Source: Pseudomonadota bacterium (lineage in GTDB: Bacteria; Pseudomonadota; Alphaproteobacteria; Acetobacterales; Acetobacteraceae). From it: 5,397 nucleotides of DNA. The stretch lies in contig JAJZVE010000373.1 of NCBI GenBank assembly GCA_021845835.1, forward strand, positions 1-5,397, given 5' to 3'. Below the pieces are notes generated by a model, which did not search any database, had not been told where the DNA came from, and worked only from the letters and a program-made list of their open reading frames with translations. Every line of letters starts with the position of its first letter. Positions within the stretch are counted from its first letter, which is position 1. This document shows positions 1 through 5,397 of the stretch, in pieces. Made by a program: the position numbers and the translations under genes.

Positions 1-937
1 ATCTATCGGCGACGAGGCGCTGACACATTTCGCCGGCCGCGCCGCGATCGCCTGGATCGGCCATCGCCGCCTGGATGGCCGGCGCCATCCGCGTCCGCAG
101 GACGTCTGGCCGATCCGCGTCCGCGCCGACGCCTTCGCACCCGGCCGGCCGCGGCGCGACCTGTTCTTGTCCCCGGATCATGCCGTGTTCGCCGGCGGCG
201 TGCTGATTCCCGTCCGCTATCTGCTGAACGGCGCCACCATCGTGCAGGAGCCGCGCGACACCGTCACCTACTGGCATGTCGAACTGCCGCGCCACGACAT
301 CCTGTGCGCGGAGGGGCTGCCGGCGGAAAGCTTCCTCGACACCGGCAACCGCGCCAGTTTCGCCAACGGCGGCCCCGCCGTCGTGCTGCATCCCGACCTG
401 GCGCTGCGTATCTGGGACCGCGCCGCCTGCGCGCCGCTGCTGCGCGACGGGCCGCTGCTGGCGGCGATCCGGCGGCGGCTGCAGGCGCGGGTGCGCGCGG
501 CGGGGTATCGCCTGACGCGGCGGCCGGACCTGCGTGTGTGCGCCGGGGCGCAGGAGCTGCCGGTCGCGCACGACGGCCGCCGCTGGGGCGTAGCGGTGCC
601 GCCCGGCACGGCGTCGCTGCGGCTGGTGTCGCGAACCTGGGTGCCGGCGCACGCGACGCCCGCAGAATCCGACGCGCGCCGCCTCGGCGTCGCTGTTGCA
701 CGCATCTGGATCGACGGCCGCGCGGCCAGCCTCGACAGCGCCGCCCTGGCGCGCGGCTGGCACGCGCCGGAGCGCGGCTGGCGCTGGACCGACGGCAATG
801 CCGAGCTGGCGCTTGCCGGCATCCGGCGCGTCGCCTTCGAGCTGGCGATGACCGGCGCCTACTGGGTGCGCGCTACGCCCGCTTGCGCGTCTTTTTCGCC
901 GGCACGTCCAGCAGCGGCGCGAGGAACCGCCCGGTGA
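1..937 (+). CDS. Hint (Hedgehog/intein-type, Hint_2) domain protein, 3' part only
   Basis: Partial gene; the frame is already open at base 2 and runs 311 codons to TGA at 935-937. It reads GDEALT at visible residues 4-9, IAWIGHRR at about 16-23, [12 protein letters not shown] at about 52-63, [19 protein letters not shown] at about 66-84, [20 protein letters not shown] at about 90-109 and FLDTGNR at about 111-117. This is the pattern of the Hint_2 family found in many alphaproteobacteria, whose fold is shared with inteins and Hedgehog autoprocessing domains. A C-terminal region ([15 protein letters not shown] at about 226-240, WRWTDG at about 260-265, ending GAYW) is also usual for this protein type. 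The TTG at 167 lies inside the conserved domain and is not a credible start. The nucleophilic Cys or Ser that opens a Hint domain should lie shortly upstream of the window, so activity cannot be judged. The substrate and role are unknown. The last 21 residues are encoded antisense to the end of uvrA and look non-conserved. Confidence 0.85.
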   Translation, partial: SIGDEALTHFAGRAAIAWIGHRRLDGRRHPRPQDVWPIRVRADAFAPGRPRRDLFLSPDHAVFAGGVLIPVRYLLNGATIVQEPRDTVTYWHVELPRHDILCAEGLPAESFLDTGNRASFANGGPAVVLHPDLALRIWDRAACAPLLRDGPLLAAIRRRLQARVRAAGYRLTRRPDLRVCAGAQELPVAHDGRRWGVAVPPGTASLRLVSRTWVPAHATPAESDARRLGVAVARIWIDGRAASLDSAALARGWHAPERGWRWTDGNAELALAGIRRVAFELAMTGAYWVRATPACASFSPARPAAARGTAR

Positions 938-3728
938 AACTCGCCGGCGCCGCCGCGATCGCCTCCGGCGTGCCGGCGGCGACGATGCGCCCGCCGCCGT
1001 CGCCGCCTTCCGGCCCAAGATCGAGAATCCAGTCGGCGGTCTTGATGACCTCCAGATTGTGCTCGATCACCACGACGGTGTTGCCCTGATCGACCAGCGC
1101 GTGCAGCACTTCCAGCAGTTTCCGCACATCCTCGAAGTGCAATCCCGTGGTCGGTTCGTCGAGGATGTACAGCGTCCGTCCGGTGGCGCGCCGCGCCAGT
1201 TCCTTGGCCAGCTTGATGCGCTGCGCCTCGCCGCCCGACAGCGTGGTCGCCTGCTGGCCGAGGCTGATGTAGCCGAGCCCGACCTGCTGCAGTATTTTCA
1301 GCCGGTCATGGAGGCGCGAGACGGCGGAGAAATACGGCACCGCCTCATCGACCGTCATCGCCAGCACGTCGGCGATCGACTTGTCGCGGAATTTCACTTC
1401 CAGCGTCTCGCGGTTGTAGCGTTTGCCCTTGCACACGTCGCAGGTGACGAACACGTCGGGCAGGAAGTGCATCTCGATCTTCAGCACGCCGTCGCCCTGG
1501 CACGCCTCGCAGCGTCCGCCCTTGACGTTGAAGCTGAAGCGGCCGGCCTTGTAGCCGCGGGCACGGCTTTCCGGCAGCTCGGCGAACCAGTCGCGGATCG
1601 GCGCGAACAGGTCGGTGTAGGTCGCGGGATTGCTGCGCGGCGTGCGGCCGATCGGCGACTGGTCGATGTCGATGATCTTGTCCAGCAGCTCCAGGTTGTC
1701 GATGCGCGCATGTCGCGCCGGCACCTCGCCCGAGCCCATCAGCCGCCGGCTTGCCGCCTTGTAAAGCGTATCGACCACCAGCGTCGATTTGCCGCCGCCG
1801 GACACGCCGGTGACGCAGGTGAAGGTGCCGAGCGGGAATTCCGCCGTCACATCCTTGAGGTTGTTGCCCGCCGCGCCGACCACGCGCACCACGCGCTCGG
1901 CCTGCGCCGGCCGGCGCAGCCGCGGCACGTCGATGCGCCGCCGTCCGGACAGATAGTCGCCGGTCAGCGAGTGCGGATTGGCCGCGATCTCCGCCGGCGT
2001 GCCCTCTGCCACCACGCGCCCGCCGGCGATGCCGGCCGCCGGCCCCATGTCGATCACGTGGTCGGCGGCGCGGATCGCGTCCTCGTCATGTTCGACCACC
2101 AGCACCGTGTTGCCGAGCGACTTCAATCGCCGCAGCGTGCCGAGCAGACGTTCGTTGTCACGCTGGTGCAGCCCGATCGACGGCTCGTCCAGCACATACA
2201 GCACGCCGGTCAGGCCGGAGCCGATCTGGCTCGCCAGCCGGATGCGCTGGCTCTCGCCGCCCGACAGCGTCGCCGAGCCGCGCGCGAGCGTCAGGTAATC
2301 AAGGCCGACATCCACAAGAAACTGCAGCCGCTCGATGATCTCGCGCAGGATGCGGCGGGCGATTTCCAGCCGCTGCGGCGTGAGCGTCGGCGGCACGCCG
2401 CGGAACCAGTCGAGCGCGTGGCGGATCGACAGGTCCGACGCCTCCGCGATGTTCTTGCCGCCGATTTTGACCGCCAGCGCCTCCGGCTTCAGCCGTGCGC
2501 CGTGGCAGACGGCGCAGGGTTTCTCCGCCTGGTAGCGCGCCATTTCCTCGCGCACCCAGGCGCTGTCGGTCTCACGCCAGCGGCGGTCGAGGTTGCGCAG
2601 CACGCCCTCGAACGGTTTCGTCACCGTGTAGCTGCGCACGCTGTCCTTGTAGGTGAACGCGATTTCCTCGTCGCCGGTGCCGTCGAGGATGGCCTTCTGC
2701 ACCCGCCCCGGCAGCTCGCGCCACGGCGTGCGCGTCGAAACCTTGAAGTGCCTGGCGAGGCTTTGCAGCGTCTGGTCGTAGTAGGGGCGTTGGGCGCCGG
2801 TCCACGGCGCCACGGCGCCATCGGCGAGCGGGCGGCGTTCGTCGGGAATCACCAGCGCCGGATCGAAAAAGGTTTCGACACCCAGGCCGTCGCAGGCCGG
2901 GCAGGCGCCGTGCGGGCTGTTGAAGCTGAACAGCCGCGGCTCGATCTCCTCGATGGTGAAGCCGCTGACCGGACAGGCGAAGCGCGAGGAGAACACGGTG
3001 CGCTCGCCGCTGTCGGCGTTCTCGGCGTACACCACGCCGTCGGACAGGCCGAGCGCGGTCTCGAAACTGTCGGCGAGCCGCGGCGCCACGCCCTCGCGCA
3101 CCACGATGCGGTCCACCACCGCCTCGATCTCGTGCTTGACCTTGCGGTTCAGCGCCGGCACCTCGTTGATTTCATACAGCTTGCCGTCCACCTTGACGCG
3201 GGTGAAGCCGCGCCGCTGCAATTCCGCAAGTTCCTTGCGGTATTCGCCCTTGCGGTCGCGCACCACCGGCGCGAGCAGCAGCAGCCGCGTGCCGTCCGGC
3301 ATCGCCAGCACGCGATCGACCATCTGGCTGACGGTCTGTGCCTCGATCGGCAGGCCGGTCGCGGGCGAGTACGGCACGCCGACGCGCGCCCACAGCAGGC
3401 GCATGTAGTCGTGGATTTCCGTGACGGTCCCGACGGTGGAGCGCGGGTTGCGGCTGGTGGTCTTCTGCTCGATGGAGATGGCGGGCGACAGCCCCTCGAT
3501 CGCGTCCACGTCCGGCTTGCCCGCCAGTTCCAGGAACTGCCGGGCATAGGCCGACAGGCTCTCCACATAGCGGCGCTGGCCCTCGGCGTAGATCGTGTCG
3601 AAGGCGAGCGAGGACTTGCCGGAGCCGGACAGGCCGGTGATGACGGTCAGGCTGTCGCGCGGGATGGCGACATCCACGTTCTTGAGGTTGTGCTCGCGCG
3701 CGCCGCGCACGTGAATGGAGCCGGCCAT
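873..3728 (-). CDS. uvrA: UvrABC excinuclease subunit A (damage-sensing ABC ATPase)
   Basis: UvrA, 951 residues against about 940 in E. coli, is complete. As a dimer with UvrB it scans DNA for bulky lesions and loads UvrB for incision by UvrC, in the cytoplasm. There are two ABC ATPase halves. The first has Walker [10 protein letters not shown] (32-40), signature [11 protein letters not shown] (488-498), Walker [11 protein letters not shown] (511-520) and switch His in EHDED (about 547). The second has Walker [10 protein letters not shown] (641-649), signature [11 protein letters not shown] (830-840), Walker [11 protein letters not shown] (854-863) and EHN (about 890). The C-terminal zinc finger is intact (Cys740, 743, 763, 766). 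The first zinc motif has Cys252, Cys276 and Cys279, but Ser255 replaces the second Cys (CPVSG). A further Cys pair lies at 405/408. The protein ends in a basic tail, KKTRKRA. The ATG start matches the family N-terminus ([14 protein letters not shown]); its Shine-Dalgarno sequence is weak. The gene is divergent from ssb across a LexA box, so SOS induction is likely. Confidence 0.98.
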   Translation of the reverse strand: MAGSIHVRGAREHNLKNVDVAIPRDSLTVITGLSGSGKSSLAFDTIYAEGQRRYVESLSAYARQFLELAGKPDVDAIEGLSPAISIEQKTTSRNPRSTVGTVTEIHDYMRLLWARVGVPYSPATGLPIEAQTVSQMVDRVLAMPDGTRLLLLAPVVRDRKGEYRKELAELQRRGFTRVKVDGKLYEINEVPALNRKVKHEIEAVVDRIVVREGVAPRLADSFETALGLSDGVVYAENADSGERTVFSSRFACPVSGFTIEEIEPRLFSFNSPHGACPACDGLGVETFFDPALVIPDERRPLADGAVAPWTGAQRPYYDQTLQSLARHFKVSTRTPWRELPGRVQKAILDGTGDEEIAFTYKDSVRSYTVTKPFEGVLRNLDRRWRETDSAWVREEMARYQAEKPCAVCHGARLKPEALAVKIGGKNIAEASDLSIRHALDWFRGVPPTLTPQRLEIARRILREIIERLQFLVDVGLDYLTLARGSATLSGGESQRIRLASQIGSGLTGVLYVLDEPSIGLHQRDNERLLGTLRRLKSLGNTVLVVEHDEDAIRAADHVIDMGPAAGIAGGRVVAEGTPAEIAANPHSLTGDYLSGRRRIDVPRLRRPAQAERVVRVVGAAGNNLKDVTAEFPLGTFTCVTGVSGGGKSTLVVDTLYKAASRRLMGSGEVPARHARIDNLELLDKIIDIDQSPIGRTPRSNPATYTDLFAPIRDWFAELPESRARGYKAGRFSFNVKGGRCEACQGDGVLKIEMHFLPDVFVTCDVCKGKRYNRETLEVKFRDKSIADVLAMTVDEAVPYFSAVSRLHDRLKILQQVGLGYISLGQQATTLSGGEAQRIKLAKELARRATGRTLYILDEPTTGLHFEDVRKLLEVLHALVDQGNTVVVIEHNLEVIKTADWILDLGPEGGDGGGRIVAAGTPEAIAAAPASFTGRFLAPLLDVPAKKTRKRA

Positions 3729-3755
3729 GCGAGGTGATTTCCCGGGTCGGATTGC

Positions 3756-3770
3756 GTTCTATAGGTGTTC
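3756..3770. promoter_or_regulatory. LexA operator (SOS box), alphaproteobacterial type
   Basis: The sequence GTTC (3756-3759), seven bases, then GTTC (3767-3770) exactly matches the direct-repeat LexA site known for Alphaproteobacteria, GTTC-N7-GTTC. It lies 27 bases upstream of the uvrA start and 41 bases upstream of the ssb start. It sits in the spacer of the likely ssb promoter and near the expected uvrA transcription start, so LexA bound here could repress both genes. The match and position are visible; the regulation is inferred from the known motif and from the SOS role of uvrA. Confidence 0.85.
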
Positions 3771-3772
3771 TG

Positions 3773-3778
3773 GTTATA
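3773..3778 (-). promoter_or_regulatory. Candidate -10 element for uvrA
   Basis: Read on the minus strand, 3778-3773 gives TATAAC, five of six bases of the sigma70 -10 consensus. Transcription would start around 3766, inside the LexA box, and leave a leader of about 38 bases. No good -35 is visible 16-18 bases upstream. A second candidate, TATAGA (3763-3758, minus strand), lies within the operator. The first candidate overlaps the ssb -10 on the other strand, so the two promoters may be mutually exclusive. Confidence 0.35.
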
Positions 3779-3797
3779 TGGCGGTTCCGGCGGAGCA

Positions 3798-3806
3798 GGG
3801 AAGGGG
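3798..3806 (+). promoter_or_regulatory. Ribosome binding site of ssb
   Basis: A purine run, GGGAAGGGG, ends five bases before the ATG at 3812. It fixes that ATG as the start. The frame stays open further upstream to a GTG at 3734, but that would add 26 residues unlike any SSB and would begin before the promoter. Confidence 0.7.
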
Positions 3807-3811
3807 CGGCG

Positions 3812-4315
3812 ATGGCTGGCGTGAACAAGGTGATCCTGGTCGGCAATCTCGGCAAGGATCCGGAGGTGCGGACGACGCAGGACGGCACCAAGATCGTCAA
3901 CTTCACGATGGCGACCAGCGAGACCTGGAACGACCGCGCCTCCGGCGAGCGCAAGGAACGCACCGAGTGGCACCGGGTGGTGATCTTCAACGAGAACCTG
4001 GGCAACGTGGCCGAGAAATACCTGCGGAAAGGCCGCAAGGTCTATGTCGAGGGCAGCCTGCAGACGCGCAAATGGACGGACCAGTCCGGCCAGGAGAAAT
4101 ACACCACCGAGGTCGTCATCAGCCGTTTCCGCGGCGACATCCAGTTGCTCGACAGCCGCAGCGACGATGCCGGGGCCGGCGAGGGCGGCGGCTACCAGGC
4201 GCGCGAGCGTGCGCCGGCACGCGGCAGTGCGCCTGCGGGCGGGCGCGAGAGCGGCGGCGCGTCGTGGGAGGCGCCACGCGGCGGCAGCGACCTGGACGAC
4301 GAGATCCCGTTCTGA
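3812..4315 (+). CDS. ssb: Single-stranded DNA-binding protein
   Basis: SSB, 167 residues, is complete. It coats single-stranded DNA during replication, recombination and repair, normally as a homotetramer, and recruits partner proteins through its C-terminal tip. The OB fold covers about residues 3-114, from VNKVILVGNLGKDPEVR through TEWHRVVIF and YLRKGRKVYVEG to RKWTDQSGQEKYTTEVV. The DNA-stacking aromatics known from E. coli SSB are present as Trp39, Trp53, Phe59 and Trp88. A low-complexity linker rich in Gly, Ala, Arg and Ser covers about 116-158. The protein ends in the acidic tip DLDDEIPF, which matches the partner-binding tail of bacterial SSBs. The start is set by a strong ribosome binding site and by the family N-terminus. 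It is divergent from uvrA, an arrangement also found in E. coli, and probably shares LexA control with it. A hairpin with a T tract follows the stop codon. Confidence 0.98.
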   Translation: MAGVNKVILVGNLGKDPEVRTTQDGTKIVNFTMATSETWNDRASGERKERTEWHRVVIFNENLGNVAEKYLRKGRKVYVEGSLQTRKWTDQSGQEKYTTEVVISRFRGDIQLLDSRSDDAGAGEGGGYQARERAPARGSAPAGGRESGGASWEAPRGGSDLDDEIPF

Positions 4316-4320
4316 CCGTC

Positions 4321-4364
4321 TCGCGCCCCGTCGGCGGCGGGCGCGACAACCGGCTGGTTTTTTT
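4321..4364 (+). terminator. Probable intrinsic terminator after ssb
   Basis: A perfect 8-bp GC-rich stem pairs 4321-4328 (TCGCGCCC) with 4339-4346 (GGGCGCGA) around a 10-base loop, starting six bases after the ssb stop. A second small stem, AACC (4348-4351) with GGTT (4356-4359), runs directly into seven T at 4358-4364. The strong stem is 11 bases from the T run, farther than usual, so termination may depend on the small second stem or on both. The position between ssb and a separate ihfA promoter supports the call. Confidence 0.6.
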
Positions 4365-4370
4365 GGTTTC

Positions 4371-4398
4371 TTGACGTCGCTGCGCGCGGTGCTAGCGT
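4371..4398 (+). promoter_or_regulatory. Probable ihfA promoter with extended -10
   Basis: A -35 TTGACG (4371-4376, five of six consensus bases) and a -10 TAGCGT (4393-4398) are separated by 16 bases. The -10 is preceded by TGC, an extended -10 signature (TGnTAnnnT). Transcription starting about seven bases after the -10 would begin at about 4405, on the A of the ihfA ATG. The -35 begins six bases after the T tract of the ssb terminator. Confidence 0.55.
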
Positions 4399-4404
4399 GC
4401 CGGC

Positions 4405-4719
4405 ATGAGCACTGTCACGCGCGCCCATCTGGCGGAGACGATCTACACCCAGGTCGGCCTGTCGCGGAATGAATCGGCGGCGCTGCTGGAGACCGTGCTG
4501 GCCCGCATGTCACAGGCGCTGGAGGCGGGCGAATCCGTGAAGATCAGCGGCTTCGGAACGTTTTCGGTGCGCCAGAAGGGGCGCCGCGTCGGCCGCAACC
4601 CGAAGACCGGCATCGAGGTGCCGATCCTGCCGCGGCGTGTCCTGGTGTTCCGGCCCAGCCAGGTGCTGAAGGCGTACGTCAACCACGTCGCGCCGCCGCC
4701 CGGCGGAGACGAGGAATGA
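4405..4719 (+). CDS. ihfA: Integration host factor subunit alpha
   Basis: This is IHF-alpha, 104 residues, close to the usual length of about 100. Paired with IHF-beta (not in this window), it binds the DNA minor groove and bends DNA sharply, shaping the nucleoid, promoters and recombination sites. The DNABII fold is clear: helical N-terminal half (about 4-41), [11 protein letters not shown] (46-56), the beta-arm motif GRNPKTG (63-69) with the intercalating Pro66, then [19 protein letters not shown] (71-89). The [11 protein letters not shown] segment and the partner gene downstream favour the alpha subunit over HU or IHF-beta. The tail [10 protein letters not shown] is acidic. The ATG at 4405 gives the family N-terminus, yet no Shine-Dalgarno sequence precedes it, consistent with a leaderless mRNA. 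Its stop overlaps the next gene's start (ATGA). Confidence 0.95.
   Translation: MSTVTRAHLAETIYTQVGLSRNESAALLETVLARMSQALEAGESVKISGFGTFSVRQKGRRVGRNPKTGIEVPILPRRVLVFRPSQVLKAYVNHVAPPPGGDEE
4705..4714 (+). promoter_or_regulatory. Ribosome binding site of the merR-like gene
   Basis: GGAG (4705-4708) and GAGG (4711-4714) lie inside the end of ihfA, just before the ATG at 4716. The GGAG is seven bases from the start codon. With the ATGA overlap this indicates translational coupling to ihfA and supports the start chosen for the regulator. Confidence 0.6.
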
Positions 4720-5261
4720 GCGTGCCGGCGCGGGTGGAGGAGGATCCCCGGGACGACACCGACCCGGTGCCCGGCCGCATCAAGAAGGCGCCCAATGCCT
4801 TCCGCACGATCAGCGAGGTAGCCGACGAGCTTCACATCCCGCAGCACGTGCTGCGGTTCTGGGAGACGAAGTTTCCGCAGGTGCGGCCGCTGAAGCGCGG
4901 CGGCGGCCGTCGCTACTACCGGCCGGACGACATCGCCTTGCTGCGGCGGATTTCCGATCTGCTGTACATCCAGGGCTATACGATCAAGGGCGTGCAGCGA
5001 CTGCTGCGCGAGGGCGGCGGCAAGCTGTCCGACGACATCCCGCCGCCCCCGGCCAGCGAGCGCGCCGGTCCGGAGGAGGATGCGCGGCCGGCGCACGAGC
5101 CTGAACTGCCGCTCCCCGGCCTTGCGCGTCCGCCTGGCGCCGCGGCTTCGCCTGCCGACCGGACGTTGCGGCCGCGCCCGGACCCGGAGGCGGCGCGGCT
5201 GCGCGCGCTGTTGCTGCGCACCTTGCACGAGCTGGAGGCGCTACGGGCGCTGCTGCCATGA
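4716..5261 (+). CDS. MerR-family transcriptional regulator
   Basis: This protein of 181 residues is complete. The winged helix-turn-helix of the MerR family spans about residues 29-99: [22 protein letters not shown], then [20 protein letters not shown] and [14 protein letters not shown]. The N-terminal 28 residues are charged and probably flexible. After residue 100 comes a linker rich in Pro, Ala, Gly and acidic residues (about 104-155). A leucine-rich segment (about 157-180, [20 protein letters not shown]) follows and could form the dimerising helix. No metal-binding Cys cluster or known ligand-binding domain is seen, so the signal is unknown. It overlaps ihfA by four bases and is presumably co-transcribed with it. 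MerR-like genes next to ihfA and tRNA-Pro occur in other Proteobacteria, but I know of no settled function, so no symbol is given. Confidence 0.9.
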   Translation: MSVPARVEEDPRDDTDPVPGRIKKAPNAFRTISEVADELHIPQHVLRFWETKFPQVRPLKRGGGRRYYRPDDIALLRRISDLLYIQGYTIKGVQRLLREGGGKLSDDIPPPPASERAGPEEDARPAHEPELPLPGLARPPGAAASPADRTLRPRPDPEAARLRALLLRTLHELEALRALLP

Positions 5262-5290
5262 TTGCGGCGCTGCGGCGACGCTGCTAGACC
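5262..5290 (+). promoter_or_regulatory. Tentative tRNA-Pro promoter
   Basis: TTGCGG (5262-5267) and TAGACC preceded by TGC (5282-5290) have a 17-base spacer and lie wholly in the gap after the merR-like stop. Transcription would start near 5297, two bases before the mature tRNA 5' end. Both boxes are poor matches; co-transcription from the ihfA promoter is an equally good explanation. Confidence 0.3.
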
Positions 5291-5298
5291 GACCGGGT

Positions 5299-5375
5299 CG
5301 GAGCGTAGCGCAGCCTGGTAGCGCATCAGTCTGGGGGACTGGGGGTCGTGGGTTCGAATCCCGCCGCTCCGACCA
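5299..5375 (+). tRNA. tRNA-Pro (anticodon GGG)
   Basis: The tRNA is complete, 77 bases, with an encoded CCA (5373-5375). The acceptor stem CGGAGCG (5299-5305) pairs perfectly with CGCTCCG (5365-5371). The D stem is GCGC (5308-5311) with GCGC (5321-5324) around a loop containing GG. The anticodon stem TCAGT (5326-5330) pairs with ACTGG (5338-5342), with one U-G pair. The loop CTGGGGG places GGG at 5333-5335. The T arm is GTGGG / TTCGAAT / CCCGC (5348-5364). The C1-G72 pair and A73 are bacterial tRNA-Pro identity features. The tRNA reads CCC and, by wobble, CCU; CCC should be well used in so GC-rich a genome. Confidence 0.97.
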
Positions 5376-5397
5376 ATCAAATCAGAGAATTACGGAT

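Larger units (their letters stand above)
3752..3780 (+). promoter_or_regulatory. Probable ssb promoter (sigma70-like)
   Basis: A -35-like TTGCGT at 3752-3757 and a -10-like TATATG at 3775-3780 are separated by 17 bases. This is one of the few AT-rich patches in the window. The LexA box lies wholly inside the spacer. Transcription would start near 3787, giving a leader of about 25 bases that contains the ssb ribosome binding site. The elements match only partly, so the exact boxes are tentative. Confidence 0.5.

Noticed and set aside
868..896. Hairpin (868-873 with 885-890) followed by CTTTTT on the plus strand, resembling a terminator
   Set aside because: It lies before the Hint stop codon, so it would leave the mRNA without a stop. 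The T run is simply the complement of the Lys codons at the end of uvrA, and the stem is only six pairs including one G-U.
304..1089. Plus-strand frame of 261 codons across the Hint gene and uvrA end
   Set aside because: It is an Arg/Ala-rich out-of-frame shadow that crosses two recognisable genes; the Hint frame has clear family motifs.
1059..3737. Very long open frame (892 codons) on the plus strand opposite uvrA
   Set aside because: It mirrors uvrA exactly and its translation is a His/Arg/Ala/Gln-rich string with no known motif. Long antisense frames are expected opposite high-GC genes with strong third-position bias.
3734..3811. Upstream GTG start extending SSB by 26 residues
   Set aside because: It has no ribosome binding site, lies upstream of the likely promoter, encodes residues unlike SSB, and a strong Shine-Dalgarno sequence points to the ATG at 3812.
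3172..4038. Minus-strand frame of 288 codons spanning ssb and the uvrA start
   Set aside because: It runs antisense to ssb, crosses the divergent promoter region and continues in a wrong frame of uvrA, with no motifs of its own.
4976..5380. Minus-strand open frame beginning MIGRSGGIRTHDPQSPRLM
   Set aside because: Its start is the reverse complement of tRNA-Pro; GGIRTHD-type peptides are a well-known misannotation caused by tRNA genes. The rest is a shadow of the merR-like gene.

Overview
This is ordinary chromosomal DNA from a strongly GC-rich alphaproteobacterium, by eye around 70% G+C. The best guess is the Acetobacteraceae/Rhodospirillales side of the class. Three things point there: a Hint_2-type protein fragment of a kind common in that group; an exact alphaproteobacterial LexA operator (GTTC-N7-GTTC) between uvrA and ssb; and a UvrA with the CPVSG form of its first zinc motif, which I recall from alphaproteobacterial sequences. 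I see no phage, transposon, CRISPR array or defence gene.

Layout. Positions 1-937 (+) carry the 3' part of a Hint-domain protein whose start lies upstream of the window. Its last 65 bases overlap, tail to tail, the end of uvrA (873-3728, -), which encodes the damage-recognition ATPase of nucleotide excision repair. uvrA is divergent from ssb (3812-4315, +). The 83-base gap between them holds one LexA box at 3756-3770 and probable back-to-back promoters. After ssb comes a probable intrinsic terminator (4321-4364). Then follow ihfA (4405-4719, +), a MerR-family regulator overlapping it by four bases (4716-5261, +), and tRNA-Pro(GGG) (5299-5375, +).

How it fits together. uvrA and ssb form a DNA-repair pair that is probably derepressed together in the SOS response through the shared operator. 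ihfA and the merR-like gene form a translationally coupled pair next to tRNA-Pro, an order I recall from other Proteobacteria. The ihfA promoter sits so close to the start codon that its mRNA may be leaderless. The most interesting points are regulatory: the single SOS operator between divergent genes, the possible leaderless ihfA transcript, and the antisense overlap between the Hint gene and uvrA. No previously undescribed system is evident.
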